NCBI RefSeq assembly: GCF_021215455.1
Contig: NZ_JAJPWV010000003.1
Coordinates: forward strand, 248,001 to 312,000
Length of the DNA stretch: 64,000 bases
From: Mucilaginibacter roseus
GTDB lineage: Bacteria > Bacteroidota > Bacteroidia > Sphingobacteriales > Sphingobacteriaceae
Direction of reading: 5' to 3'
How positions within the stretch are numbered: the stretch's first letter is position 1; each line of letters opens with the position of its first letter. Positions 24,985-33,928 of this stretch are shown in pieces. The position numbers and the translations under genes are program-made. Below the pieces are notes generated by a model that was not told the origin of the DNA, ran no database searches, and saw only the letters and a list, made by a program, of their open reading frames with translations.

Positions 24985-26838
24985 ATGCTTACCGTAAACA
25001 ACATATCATTTAAAGTGGGGCACCGCACCTTGGTAAGCGATGTATCGTTCAGCATACGCCCCGGTGAAATGGTGGTTTTGCTGGGCGCCAATGGTGCCGG
25101 GAAGTCCACACTGCTTAAAATAATTGCCGGTATGCATAAAACGGAAAATGGGCAAGTTTTATTCAATGGCAAATTACTTGGCGAGTATACAACATCCGAT
25201 CTTGCGATAAACCGGGCCGTACTCAATCAGCAAAATAACGTAAGCCTGCCTTTTACGGTAGCCGAGCTGGTGATGATGGGACGCTACCCTTACTTTAAAA
25301 ATTCGCCATCGGCAAACGATGTTAATGTGGTTGATGAAGTAATGAAGGCAACCGGCATTGCCCAAATGGCCGGCCGATCATACCTCACGCTTTCCGGCGG
25401 AGAGCAGCAACGCGTTCAGCTGGCCCGTGCATTAGCCCAGTTATGGCAGCAAAAAAATTCGTTGTTGCTGATGGACGAACCGGTTACCGGTATGGATATA
25501 TTATACCAGCAGCAAACGCTGGCTATCCTGAAGGCAATGGCCCGCCGCGGCCACATGGTAATATGCGTATTGCACGATATGAACCTGGCGTCGCATTATG
25601 CCGACCGTGTGATAATGCTTAAGAATGGCCGCAAATGGTATGACGGTAGTCCGCATGAAACATTACAACCCAAACCTGTTTACGAAATTTTTGAAATAGA
25701 AGCAGATATCGTAATCAATCCTTCTACATTAAAGCAAATGATTATGCCGCGCGAAGTGGCTTTTAACTATAAACAAACTTTAAACCCTACGGATATGGAA
25801 ACCACACAAAACAACCTGAAACAAAGGTACACCGAATACAAAGCGGCCAACCCCAAAAAACGCATTCGTGAAATTGCGGCTGATTTGAATATAAGCGAAG
25901 CCGAACTGGTAGCAACCGGAATTGGTGAAACAGCCATCCCGCTAAAAAAAGATTTTGAAAACCTGCTTAAACGCGTACCAGAACTGGGATATGTTATGGC
26001 GCTTACCCGTAACGAATACTGCGTGAGCGAACGTAAAGGTGTTTACGAAAAAATATCATTTACACCACATGCCGGTTTGGTTTTGGGTGAAGATATTGAC
26101 CTGCGCCTGTTTATGCAACACTGGCAGTTTGGTTTTGCGGTTAGTGAGAACGGTAGAAGAAGCCTGCAGTTTTTTGACAAAGCCGGCACCGCCCTGCATA
26201 AGATATATATAACAGATAAAAGCAATGAAGAAGCCTACCAAAACCTCCTGAATGATTTTGTAGATAACTCCCTAAAAGCAATTAGCGTTGCGCATAAAGA
26301 TGACAAACACAATGCCGAAATGCCTGACGAAGCCGTTCAGGTTGAAGACTTTCAAACCGCATGGAAAGGCATGGGCGACAGCCATGAATTTTTTGGATTG
26401 CTGAGGAGATTCAACGTATCCCGCACACAGGCACTACGTTTGGCCCCCGAAGGATTTGCGAAGAAATTGAATGCGGAGAACTTTAAAAAGGCTTGCGAAT
26501 TATGCGCCGGTAACCATATACCGGTGATGATTTTCGTACCTAATCACGGTTGTATACAAATACACACCGGCAATATTGACAAACTGGTAGAAATGGGACC
26601 ATGGTACAACGTTCTGGATCCGGAATTTAACCTGCACCTGCGTATGGATGCCATTGCCGAAACCTGGCACGTTGTAAAACCATCAACAGATGGCGACGTA
26701 AATTCGATAGAGTTGTACGACCAGCAAGGCGAAATGATATTACAAATGTTTGGTAAGCGAAAACCCGGTGTGCCTGAGTTGAACGAATGGCGCGAAGTGG
26801 TTAACGGACTTGAAATTGCTATCGAACCGGTTAACTGA
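24985..26838 (+). CDS. fusion of haem ABC ATPase (HmuV) and haem-handling protein (HmuS/HemS)
   Basis: 617 residues in one uninterrupted frame. Residues 1 to about 265 are an ABC ATPase: Walker A GANGAGKS (34-41), Q-loop near 82, signature LSGGEQQ (136-142), Walker B LLLMDEP (160-166), H-loop LHD (196-198). Residues 271 to 617 are a complete HemS/HmuS protein with its two related halves (first VYEKISFTPHAGLVLGEDIDL and LFMQHWQFGFAV; second around FNLHLRMDAIAETWHV). HemS proteins bind imported haem and, in some species, degrade it. The join is at M271 (base 25795), an ATG with no evident ribosome site, so fusion rather than two genes is likely, though internal initiation is possible. Fusion would couple haem entry directly to its cytoplasmic acceptor. 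Confidence 0.92.
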   Translation: MLTVNNISFKVGHRTLVSDVSFSIRPGEMVVLLGANGAGKSTLLKIIAGMHKTENGQVLFNGKLLGEYTTSDLAINRAVLNQQNNVSLPFTVAELVMMGRYPYFKNSPSANDVNVVDEVMKATGIAQMAGRSYLTLSGGEQQRVQLARALAQLWQQKNSLLLMDEPVTGMDILYQQQTLAILKAMARRGHMVICVLHDMNLASHYADRVIMLKNGRKWYDGSPHETLQPKPVYEIFEIEADIVINPSTLKQMIMPREVAFNYKQTLNPTDMETTQNNLKQRYTEYKAANPKKRIREIAADLNISEAELVATGIGETAIPLKKDFENLLKRVPELGYVMALTRNEYCVSERKGVYEKISFTPHAGLVLGEDIDLRLFMQHWQFGFAVSENGRRSLQFFDKAGTALHKIYITDKSNEEAYQNLLNDFVDNSLKAISVAHKDDKHNAEMPDEAVQVEDFQTAWKGMGDSHEFFGLLRRFNVSRTQALRLAPEGFAKKLNAENFKKACELCAGNHIPVMIFVPNHGCIQIHTGNIDKLVEMGPWYNVLDPEFNLHLRMDAIAETWHVVKPSTDGDVNSIELYDQQGEMILQMFGKRKPGVPELNEWREVVNGLEIAIEPVN

Positions 26839-26994
26839 TAGAAGCTTTTTAGAGCAGTTACGTTATGCCGCTTTAGGCTAATGTCAAATAAAGCGTGCTG
26901 ATAGTACTGCCCTGTAAAACAAAGTAAACAACAGCAGACACCAAACAATCAGGACTGTTGAGTTATAATTAAATATCCAGAATGGAAACATTAT

Positions 26995-27036
26995 TGTCTG
27001 CACTAAAGCAGAAGTTTGAATCCTGCCACTCACACA
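26995..27036 (+). pseudogene. decayed tRNA 3' half
   Basis: The stretch contains an anticodon-arm-like TCTGC...GCAGA (26997-27001, 27008-27012), then TTTGAAT in T-loop form followed by CCTGCCACTCACACA, like the 3' end of a tRNA. The T-stem does not pair and there is no matching 5' acceptor or D-arm, so it is not functional. A tRNA-style terminator follows. It lies in the 374-bp gap 26839-27212, which otherwise shows nothing. Confidence 0.3.
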
Positions 27037-27049
27037 AAAAAGCCATAGA

Positions 27050-27080
27050 AGCCTGTAAATTATTTATTTACAGGCTATTT
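27050..27080 (+). terminator. Rho-independent terminator
   Basis: 11-bp perfect stem AGCCTGTAAAT (27050-27060)/ATTTACAGGCT (27066-27076), loop TATTT, then ATTTTAT. It follows the tRNA-like fragment and may now end the hmu plus-arm transcript. Confidence 0.65.
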
Positions 27081-27212
27081 TATATTTATTATATTGCAAT
27101 ACTTGAAAATAAAACCAGGGACAAGTTTAACATTAGTGATAAGCTTCAATCCTGCTTATAAAGTATTAAAACCAATAAAAAAACCTTAACTATTTAACCT
27201 AATCTATACCGC

Positions 27213-28313
27213 TTAGCGCTCCGTTGTAGAATACCGCACTGATTGTTTTCGCAGTAAACTGATCACTACGTAAGCCCCCACCATAGCTGGTATAAACAGC
27301 AGAAATGAGCGTTGCAGCAGTGTAAATATCGGGATGGCAGTTTTAGGCACTATTTTGCCAAACAGTACCGATATACCTACCTCGGCAAAGCCACTACCAC
27401 CAGGGCTTGGCGCAAAGTAAATCATAAACTGAATTAATATCTGTATAGAAATAACCTGTACCAGGCTGGTGTTAATGCCCAGGCCTAACAATATCACATA
27501 CTGCAAACAGTACTTGTTTAAGTAGAGTACCGTAGTAATGAGGATACTCAAAGGAAACAGCCATGGGTTTTGCTTGAGTATTACGCTGCAGGTTTGCTGG
27601 TAACGTGCTATGTTAGCTCCCGATTTATCTGCCCAGTTGTACAAATTTTCTTTTTTCTTGGGGAATATTTTGGAGAGCAGAACGGCTATTTGCTTAATGG
27701 CTGCACCGATCCAGGTAGGCTTCCAAAAGGCCAGTAAAAAAGCCACCAAAAACAGCAGGAAAAATATAAACCCATATTGCAGCATGGCCGGTACTATGCC
27801 GCTTACATAACTGGTATCCATCAGCATAATGGCTATAAAACCGGCCGCGGGCATAAATATCAACGTAGCGCCCATGTTGATGAGGCTCACGGCAAAGGCA
27901 TCAATAAAGGTCACACCATTGCTGGTGTATACATAAATTTGCGCAGGCCCGGCACCGCCGTGTGCAGGTGTTACGGCCCCCATAAACATATTGGCTACGT
28001 TGGCCTTAAAGCTCACCCATTGCGATACGCCAGGCGCCAGTTTTTGTATGTAGATGTGATTACGCCAGCCCCCCAGCATCAGGTCAACAAACAACATCAG
28101 CAGGCATATCGCGATGTATTTGCCTGATATATGCGAAAGCGCCTTTACCGCATCGCCGGTATTGTTATAAAAAAATATACCCGCAATGGTGATGATAGTA
28201 ATCAGCGCGAACCATAGCGTGCCCTTAATAATCAGTTTTTTATTAAAAACCGATTCTTTTTCGGGCTGCTTATCTGTTTCCGTAGTAGCTGGTGTGGTGG
28301 GGTTAGTTTGCAT
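27213..28313 (-). CDS. LPG-synthase-TM/UPF0104 family membrane protein
   Basis: 366 residues with about eight hydrophobic segments, typical of the flippase-like transmembrane region of lysylphosphatidylglycerol synthases (UPF0104). Marker segments: FKANVANMFMGAVTPAHGGAGPAQIYVY (with the conserved TPAHGGxGPAQ) near residue 110 and APSPGGSGFAEVG near residue 300. There is no aminoacyl-transferase domain, so it probably moves or modifies lipid rather than making lysyl-PG. It starts 3 bp after the stop of the upstream phosphodiesterase gene, so the two act together or at least are co-expressed. Confidence 0.85.
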   Translation of the reverse strand: MQTNPTTPATTETDKQPEKESVFNKKLIIKGTLWFALITIITIAGIFFYNNTGDAVKALSHISGKYIAICLLMLFVDLMLGGWRNHIYIQKLAPGVSQWVSFKANVANMFMGAVTPAHGGAGPAQIYVYTSNGVTFIDAFAVSLINMGATLIFMPAAGFIAIMLMDTSYVSGIVPAMLQYGFIFFLLFLVAFLLAFWKPTWIGAAIKQIAVLLSKIFPKKKENLYNWADKSGANIARYQQTCSVILKQNPWLFPLSILITTVLYLNKYCLQYVILLGLGINTSLVQVISIQILIQFMIYFAPSPGGSGFAEVGISVLFGKIVPKTAIPIFTLLQRSFLLFIPAMVGAYVVISLLRKQSVRYSTTER

Positions 28314-28316
28314 GGT

Positions 28317-29735
28317 TTAAAACAGCGGTTCGCCTTGGGATGATTTGGGTGTAATGCCTTTCCATTTCAAAATGGTATCGAAAAGGTCGGCGGTACGGGC
28401 CGGGTGAGTGGCCCAGTCCTTTTGATTATAAATAAGCGGTACGTGCATGTGCAGCCTGTGCAAGGAGCCATGCGAACCGAGGTGCTCCGGATATTCCCAG
28501 AAGTCGCGCAGGTCATGCCCCAGGCTGGCGCTTAAAACAATATCGCCCGCGCGTCGACTTTGAAATAGTTGATGTATCTGGAATAAGGCATCAGGGTACT
28601 CGCTCTCGAATGTTGCCTCTAATGCCGCACGATGGCCGGTTACGGTTACATCGCCGCCAAGCTTAAGGGTGTCGGCAGTTTCCGGTCGGTAGCTGTAGGT
28701 CTCCCCTTCTTTTTTTATGAGCGCACGGCCGTTTTGGTTGTGCACGTGATACGTATTATCAACCTCGCCACGATAAGTAGCGAAGTCAATAGCGTTTTCA
28801 TTCAACAACTTATCAAAACGCTCCTTACCCATCAGCTCGAATATTTGTTTCTCGCGCAGTACGTGGTCGCCCTCATGGTTAAGCAGGTGCACTGCGCCGA
28901 ACGAATTACCCGAAATCATCACTGCAGATTTCGGGTTGCTTTTCCAGATAACGGGGTAGTAAACGGATTTTAGGCCGTTATTGGTGAACCAATCTCCTAC
29001 ATCCAAATGGGTATGCGTTGGGGTTAGGCCATGGTCAGATGTCAGCACAAACAGCGTATCGTCCCATTTGCCTTGCTTTTCAAGTAAGGCACGTACTTCG
29101 CCCAAACTAGTATCTACTATCTTGTACGCTTCGATAGTACGCTCATCGCGCACATGGTGATAATGTGAATCCCAGTCAACACTCGGAAAAACGGCAAACA
29201 AAAAATCGAAATCCTTACCTGATTGCAGCATCTCCATCACGCGTTGGTGGCCCTGGTGATCTACCGGGTGATGGCGCTTCCAAAAATGAGCGCGGGTATA
29301 TAATAAGCCCTTCCCTTTTTTACCCAGATCATACTCATCTTTAACATTACGGGTAATCATGTTATAAAGATTGTATGATTCGCCCATCAGTTCAAAAAGT
29401 GTTGGCTTGTCTGCCGGCATATCGGTATTAAAAAAGGCGGCTTCGGGCCCGCAGTATGATCGCATGGCCATTTTATTCCAGCGGGTACGCTTAAATTCCT
29501 GCTTATCAAACCAGCGTATACCGGTTATGCCCATTGTGCCGGGATAGTGCCCCGTTAAAAACGGCAGGTAAGCCGGCCCTGTAGTTGATGGGAAGCAACT
29601 GGTGGCCTTGCGGATTGTGCCCTCTTCTACAATACGTTTTATGTTAGGTAGGGTGCCGTTGGCTATCAGCTCAGGCATTATTTCGCTGTGAGCTCCATCA
29701 ACCAAATAAAATAACACCCGCTTTTTACTATGCAT
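28317..29735 (-). CDS. alkaline phosphatase superfamily phosphodiesterase
   Basis: 472 residues of the type I phosphodiesterase/nucleotide pyrophosphatase fold. Visible metal-site elements: LVDGAHSE (about 10-17), the nucleophile region ATSCFPSTTGPAYLPFLTGHYPG (Thr/Ser about 46-49), SVDWDSHYHH (about 190-200) and TSDHGLTPTHTH (about 233-244). There is no signal peptide, so it appears cytoplasmic or is exported by another route. It forms a two-gene operon with the UPF0104 membrane protein, which points to lipid-head-group or nucleotide-linked lipid metabolism (inference); the exact substrate is unknown. Confidence 0.85.
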   Translation of the reverse strand: MHSKKRVLFYLVDGAHSEIMPELIANGTLPNIKRIVEEGTIRKATSCFPSTTGPAYLPFLTGHYPGTMGITGIRWFDKQEFKRTRWNKMAMRSYCGPEAAFFNTDMPADKPTLFELMGESYNLYNMITRNVKDEYDLGKKGKGLLYTRAHFWKRHHPVDHQGHQRVMEMLQSGKDFDFLFAVFPSVDWDSHYHHVRDERTIEAYKIVDTSLGEVRALLEKQGKWDDTLFVLTSDHGLTPTHTHLDVGDWFTNNGLKSVYYPVIWKSNPKSAVMISGNSFGAVHLLNHEGDHVLREKQIFELMGKERFDKLLNENAIDFATYRGEVDNTYHVHNQNGRALIKKEGETYSYRPETADTLKLGGDVTVTGHRAALEATFESEYPDALFQIHQLFQSRRAGDIVLSASLGHDLRDFWEYPEHLGSHGSLHRLHMHVPLIYNQKDWATHPARTADLFDTILKWKGITPKSSQGEPLF

Positions 29736-29907
29736 TTATGTAGAGATAATTAATTGTGATATAAAGTTTAAATCGTAAAGATAAAGTTTAGACTTAGATT
29801 TAAGCTAAGTGCTTAGACATTTGCTATCGCTTTTTGCGCTGCAAAAACTCTACAACGATATATCTTCAGGTTTTGGTATTTTTAAGCCATCAAAAGCACC
29901 GTATCAA

Positions 29908-30132
29908 TTGGAGCAACAGCAAAAGAACAATCCCCTTCACGGTAAAACATTAGAAACTATTTTAAACGAACTGGTGGCCTATTATGGCTGGCCTGAATTA
30001 GGGCGCCGTATTCGTATCAATTGTTTTAATGATAATCCAAGCGTTAAATCGAGCCTGAAATTTTTGCGTAAAACTGATTGGGCCAGAAAAAAGGTGGAAG
30101 ACCTTTATGTTTCCACCCCGTTTAATATTTAG
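29908..30132 (+). CDS. VF530 family DNA-binding protein
   Basis: 74 residues from TTG 29908. The match to VF530/DUF2132 is strong: [56 protein letters not shown]. Members are small helical proteins related to HU-like DNA-binding folds; their role is unknown. There is no ATG in frame. The open frame continues upstream to a GTG at 29809, whose extra residues ([11 protein letters not shown]...) do not look like the family, so I prefer TTG. It is a single gene divergent from the phosphodiesterase and convergent with the helicase-like gene. Confidence 0.75.
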   Translation: MEQQQKNNPLHGKTLETILNELVAYYGWPELGRRIRINCFNDNPSVKSSLKFLRKTDWARKKVEDLYVSTPFNI

Positions 30133-30180
30133 ATTAATATACTTCAGCCGCAAGCCAGCCGATATAGTGCATTAAAAGTA

Positions 30181-31482
30181 TTAATGCTTTTTCTTTTTGT
30201 TCATCTTAGCCTTTAAGCCTGCCCTATAGTTGTAAGTTTTTGCGTTGCTGGCTTTCTTTTCGTGAAAAGCACCTCCCCGGGTGTCATCGTCTGCCGTAGC
30301 CCGGGCGACTTTTTCTTCGGAAGAAGCAGCAGCCTTGCGCTCCTTTTCAATAATCAGATCCCCGGGCAACTCGCCTAATGCAATTTTTTGCCCGGTAGCT
30401 TGCTCAATTTTTTTAACAGTCGTCAGTTCAATATCCGTAGCGAACGTTATGGCTATGGTTTCGTTTTCAACATCCTGCGAATCGCTGATCATCCTTTGGA
30501 TATATGTTTCCTTTTCAATCGGCAATTCAAAATGAATCAGGAACGGGATGTCTGTCAAGTCCAATTGCTGCTCACCATCATTAACCACAATCAGCATGCG
30601 GGTTGCTGAATTTTTAAACTCTTCCAGCGATGTAAAGCTATCCATCTCAAAATGCCACGAGTTTAGCAAAGCAGCTATGCTACTGCGGCCGTTCAGGCTT
30701 TTGTATATTTTCTCGGCTGTTGGGCGGGTATTTACAAACAACACCACTTTGGTAAATACATCCTCATCCTGCATAAACAGGTTCAACAAATTTACTTTTG
30801 TGCCAAAGTTGGGTAGCAGGTATAATATCTGGGGCAGGGTGTTAAACTGCGGCTGTCCTATTTCTTCAACTTCAATAACAGCGGGCTGCTTCATAAAGGG
30901 CGCTGTCATTTTGTTTAAGCGTTCATGCAGCACTTCGGTAAAAACAAGGTGCTGGCATCTGGATATGCTATCCGCCAGTTCAGTAACCGGCAGTTGTAGG
31001 CCTTGCTTAACAATCAAATCGGCGTCGTCAATAACCAATAACTCTATCTTATTTAAATCAAGGCCAAGCTTAAGATAAATAGCACGCGCCCTGTCAGGTG
31101 TTGCAACCACAATATCGGCACCATCAGCCATAGCGTCCATCTGAGCTTCATAACCCGGGGTGGCAAATAAAGGCACAACGGACAGCGTTTTGTTTTTATT
31201 AAGCTGATCAATTTTAGCGGTAACTGCTTCTACCTTTTCTTTATCGGGCACCAGTATTAATACTTTAGGCACACCATCGGGCATGTAGTTAAACTTATTT
31301 AGCGTGGCTAATACGTAAGTGGTTGTTTTGCCGCAGCCCTCCGGGCCTACGGCTATTATGTCCTGGCCACCGTTGATACGTGCCAATGTTTTTTGCTGAA
31401 TTTCTTTAGGAGCTGCGAAGCCAGCTTCGTTTAAAGATTGTATTAACCCTTTTTTTAACTTGAATTTATCTGACCACGTCAT
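30181..31482 (-). CDS. DEAD-box-helicase-like protein with degenerate motifs
   Basis: 433 residues with the two-RecA architecture. Q-motif region FAAPKEIQQKTLA and motif I GPEGCGKT (46-53) are good, and motif II is DDAD (152-155) rather than DEAD. The SAT motif (III) is replaced by FTE. Motif V has no TD..ARG. At motif VI, where helicases have HRIGRTGR, the sequence is YIQRMISDSQDVEN, so the arginine finger is missing. The C-terminal tail is basic (AGLKAKMNKKKKH). It probably binds RNA and ATP but may not unwind; a ribosome or RNA chaperone role is inference. It is a stand-alone gene with an intact frame, so not an obvious pseudogene. Confidence 0.8.
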   Translation of the reverse strand: MTWSDKFKLKKGLIQSLNEAGFAAPKEIQQKTLARINGGQDIIAVGPEGCGKTTTYVLATLNKFNYMPDGVPKVLILVPDKEKVEAVTAKIDQLNKNKTLSVVPLFATPGYEAQMDAMADGADIVVATPDRARAIYLKLGLDLNKIELLVIDDADLIVKQGLQLPVTELADSISRCQHLVFTEVLHERLNKMTAPFMKQPAVIEVEEIGQPQFNTLPQILYLLPNFGTKVNLLNLFMQDEDVFTKVVLFVNTRPTAEKIYKSLNGRSSIAALLNSWHFEMDSFTSLEEFKNSATRMLIVVNDGEQQLDLTDIPFLIHFELPIEKETYIQRMISDSQDVENETIAITFATDIELTTVKKIEQATGQKIALGELPGDLIIEKERKAAASSEEKVARATADDDTRGGAFHEKKASNAKTYNYRAGLKAKMNKKKKH

Positions 31483-31593
31483 ATCTTAAATTTACCACCA
31501 CTAAAAGGCTCGACAAATTTATCTTTTTTAATGCGGATTAATTAGCTTAAGCCTGAATTGGTTTGAAAGACCTTTTACCCTTTGGTTGTCATT

Positions 31594-31680
31594 ATGCCCC
31601 GAGAAAGTACTGCTAAAGCCGTACGCTATTCAGCATCAGCTACCAAAATACTGAAAGTGGAGTTTGGTATTAATAAATAA
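31594..31680 (+). CDS. possible 28-residue small protein
   Basis: In the 282-bp gap 31483-31764, an ATG frame reads MPRESTAKAVRYSASATKILKVEFGINK and is followed at once by a near-perfect 12-bp hairpin (AAAGCCCTCCAG/CTGAAGAGCTTT, two mismatches) with a T-containing loop. The basic, helical composition is plausible for a small gene. No ribosome site or promoter is clear; it may be a remnant of a longer gene. Confidence 0.25.
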   Translation: MPRESTAKAVRYSASATKILKVEFGINK

Positions 31681-31764
31681 AGCCCTCCAGGTTTTTCTGA
31701 AGAGCTTTATAAGTATCAAATTATATTACTTGCCTGTGTAATTAAGCAAAACCAATTTGGTGAA

Positions 31765-32673
31765 TTATGATCTGGCGAATTTTTCGAGTTCGGTATTGAA
31801 TTTGTCCATCTCTTCCACAAACAGGGCGTGGCCGCTTTTTTCAAATTTTACGATGTATGAATTTTTTAAGCCTTTGTGCAGTTGCTCGGCAAATACAAAG
31901 TCACACAGTTTATCTTGAGTGCCGTGAAATATGGCTACCGGTATTGTAATCTTACCCAGTGCCGGGCGAAGGTCAAGGTTGCGCAATGCGGTTATGGCTT
32001 GTGCGGTAGCATAAGGTGAAGCATCCGCGCTGATGCTGGCAAGCCAGTTGGCAGTTGGGCCTGAAAGGCTGGTCTCGGTTGCACCAAAGCCTTTACCAAA
32101 GCCTTCTATCAGTTGCTGCCTGTTGGTTTCAATGGTTTTAATCAGGCCTGCCGCACCCTCGTCTGTAATGCCGTAAGGATAGTCAGCACGTTGTTTCCAT
32201 GATGGTGCTGCTGCGCCAAACAAGGCAAGTTTGCTGATGTGAGCACCATTATACTTGGCTGCATAATGGGTTACCACTGCACCCCCCATGGAGAATCCAC
32301 CCAGTACCGCTTTTTCTATCTTTAGCTTTTCCAGTACTACTTTTATATCGTCTGAAAAGGTGTCGAAGTCGTATTTGCCATAAGGCCTGTCTGATTTACC
32401 GAAGCCGCGCAGCGAGATACCAATTACACGAAAACCTTTTTTAACCAGGTATTGGTACTGATACTCGTACATGGCATCATTCAGCGGCCAGCCGTGGATC
32501 AGTACAATTGGCTGCCCTTCGCCCAGGTCGGTTATATGCAGTTTCACATTTTTTTCTACCTCTACGTATTCCGCCCTGCCTGCTGATGCCGGTGCTCTTT
32601 TAATTTGGGCGTTTACGTTTTGGCTGATGATCATTGTGATGGCCAGGGCGATGGTTGTGATTAGTGTTTTCAT
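31765..32673 (-). CDS. secreted alpha/beta hydrolase
   Basis: 302 residues with a signal peptide (MKTLITTIALAITMIISQNVNA). The alpha/beta-hydrolase triad is visible: nucleophile S128 in GGFSMGG, D254 in HGTQDKL, H282 in SGHALF; oxyanion motif HGWPLN at 60-65. The closest general type is the non-haem chloroperoxidase/esterase group. Export to the periplasm is inferred from the signal sequence. An AraC regulator is encoded just upstream on the same strand with a 207-bp gap, so it may control this gene. Confidence 0.88.
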   Translation of the reverse strand: MKTLITTIALAITMIISQNVNAQIKRAPASAGRAEYVEVEKNVKLHITDLGEGQPIVLIHGWPLNDAMYEYQYQYLVKKGFRVIGISLRGFGKSDRPYGKYDFDTFSDDIKVVLEKLKIEKAVLGGFSMGGAVVTHYAAKYNGAHISKLALFGAAAPSWKQRADYPYGITDEGAAGLIKTIETNRQQLIEGFGKGFGATETSLSGPTANWLASISADASPYATAQAITALRNLDLRPALGKITIPVAIFHGTQDKLCDFVFAEQLHKGLKNSYIVKFEKSGHALFVEEMDKFNTELEKFARS

Positions 32674-32880
32674 TGTTGTGAGTTTTTTACTGTTTGTTAT
32701 GTCGTTATTATTATTATTTGTTGTTGTTTGACATTACAAAGGTGCCCACAAACCACAACCTGCGGAATGCACATATCGCTGAGTGTATTGTACTTTTTTC
32801 CCTTTCTACATATTTTTCAATAATCGATGCCGATTGATAAGCAATCGTTTTAAATTTCCTTTTACCGGTTTAATGTGAGC

Positions 32881-33747
32881 TTATGCATAAATATTAGCCT
32901 GACCAAGATACTTAGCCCTGAAACCCGAAGGCGATTCGCCGCTCTTTATAAAAAATAAACGGCTAAAGTATGCCGGGTCATCATAACCTAATTCATAGGC
33001 AATCTCTTTTGCTGTCATCGCGGTGTGTACTAACAGCCTTTTCGCTTCAAGTATAATCCTGTTTTTGATCACTTCGCCGGGTTGTGGCAAACCCATTCGT
33101 TTAAATTTGTGTGTAAGCGTTTTGGGCGCAACCAGCATCATATCGGCATAATCTGCAACGGTGTGTTTTTGTTTATAATTTGCCTCCACCAATTGCGTAA
33201 ACCGGCGAAATGCATCCGGGTCGTTGCTCTTATCCGTTAGTACCCCGTCAAGGTGCTGCTGTTTCCATAATCTTGTTGATTTTATGAGCAACTGTTTTAA
33301 ATAGGTACGCAGCATCTCTTCCTGCGATGCGTCTTTTAATATAAATTCCGCCTCAATTTGTTTGAACAAATAATCAATAAAAGTTGCCTCCTGCTCCGGC
33401 ACGGCCGTCATCGGCATATTGTTGATATTGTTGTATAACAAGCCATCACAGGCTACCTCATCATCATGAATTTGTATGCAATAAAAATCGCGGTTATAAA
33501 AAATGAAATAGCCGGGCTGCGGGCAAAGTCCCTCTATTTGAAGCACCTGATTGGGACCGATAAAAAACAACGCCGGACCATCTGTTTGATAAACATCAAA
33601 ATCAACCTTGATCTTACATCCTCCCGGCAGGTACATCACCTTAATATAGGATTTGTAAGCATCGGAGTTAATAACGTTTAAGCTGTCATGGTCAACATGT
33701 AACATGCCTATTGTTTTAAGGCTTTCGTCAAAAATGTTATTTGTCAT
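32881..33747 (-). CDS. AraC family transcriptional regulator
   Basis: 288 residues. N-terminal cupin-like sensing region (YLPGGCKIKVDFDVYQTDGPALFFIGPNQVLQIEG in shorter blocks), then a C-terminal double helix-turn-helix: VADYADMMLVAPKTLTHKFKRMG and AKEIAYELGYDDPAYFSRLFFIKSGESPSGFR. The ligand is unknown. Located upstream of and co-oriented with the secreted hydrolase gene, which is the most likely target. It also lies back to back with a repeat lipoprotein gene, the other candidate. Confidence 0.9.
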   Translation of the reverse strand: MTNNIFDESLKTIGMLHVDHDSLNVINSDAYKSYIKVMYLPGGCKIKVDFDVYQTDGPALFFIGPNQVLQIEGLCPQPGYFIFYNRDFYCIQIHDDEVACDGLLYNNINNMPMTAVPEQEATFIDYLFKQIEAEFILKDASQEEMLRTYLKQLLIKSTRLWKQQHLDGVLTDKSNDPDAFRRFTQLVEANYKQKHTVADYADMMLVAPKTLTHKFKRMGLPQPGEVIKNRIILEAKRLLVHTAMTAKEIAYELGYDDPAYFSRLFFIKSGESPSGFRAKYLGQANIYA

Positions 33748-33928
33748 TTCTTTTACCTTTATCTACATTATGCAATCATCAGCAAATAATATAAACTAAC
33801 TCTATTACGATGGCTCCCGACCTCAAAAAATCACATTCCCTGAAAGTATTATTAGGCAACAGAGCGAATTAAAATCGGGAGATAATTATGTTATATTTAC
33901 TGCTTGAAATTCTAAACCATATCACTAC

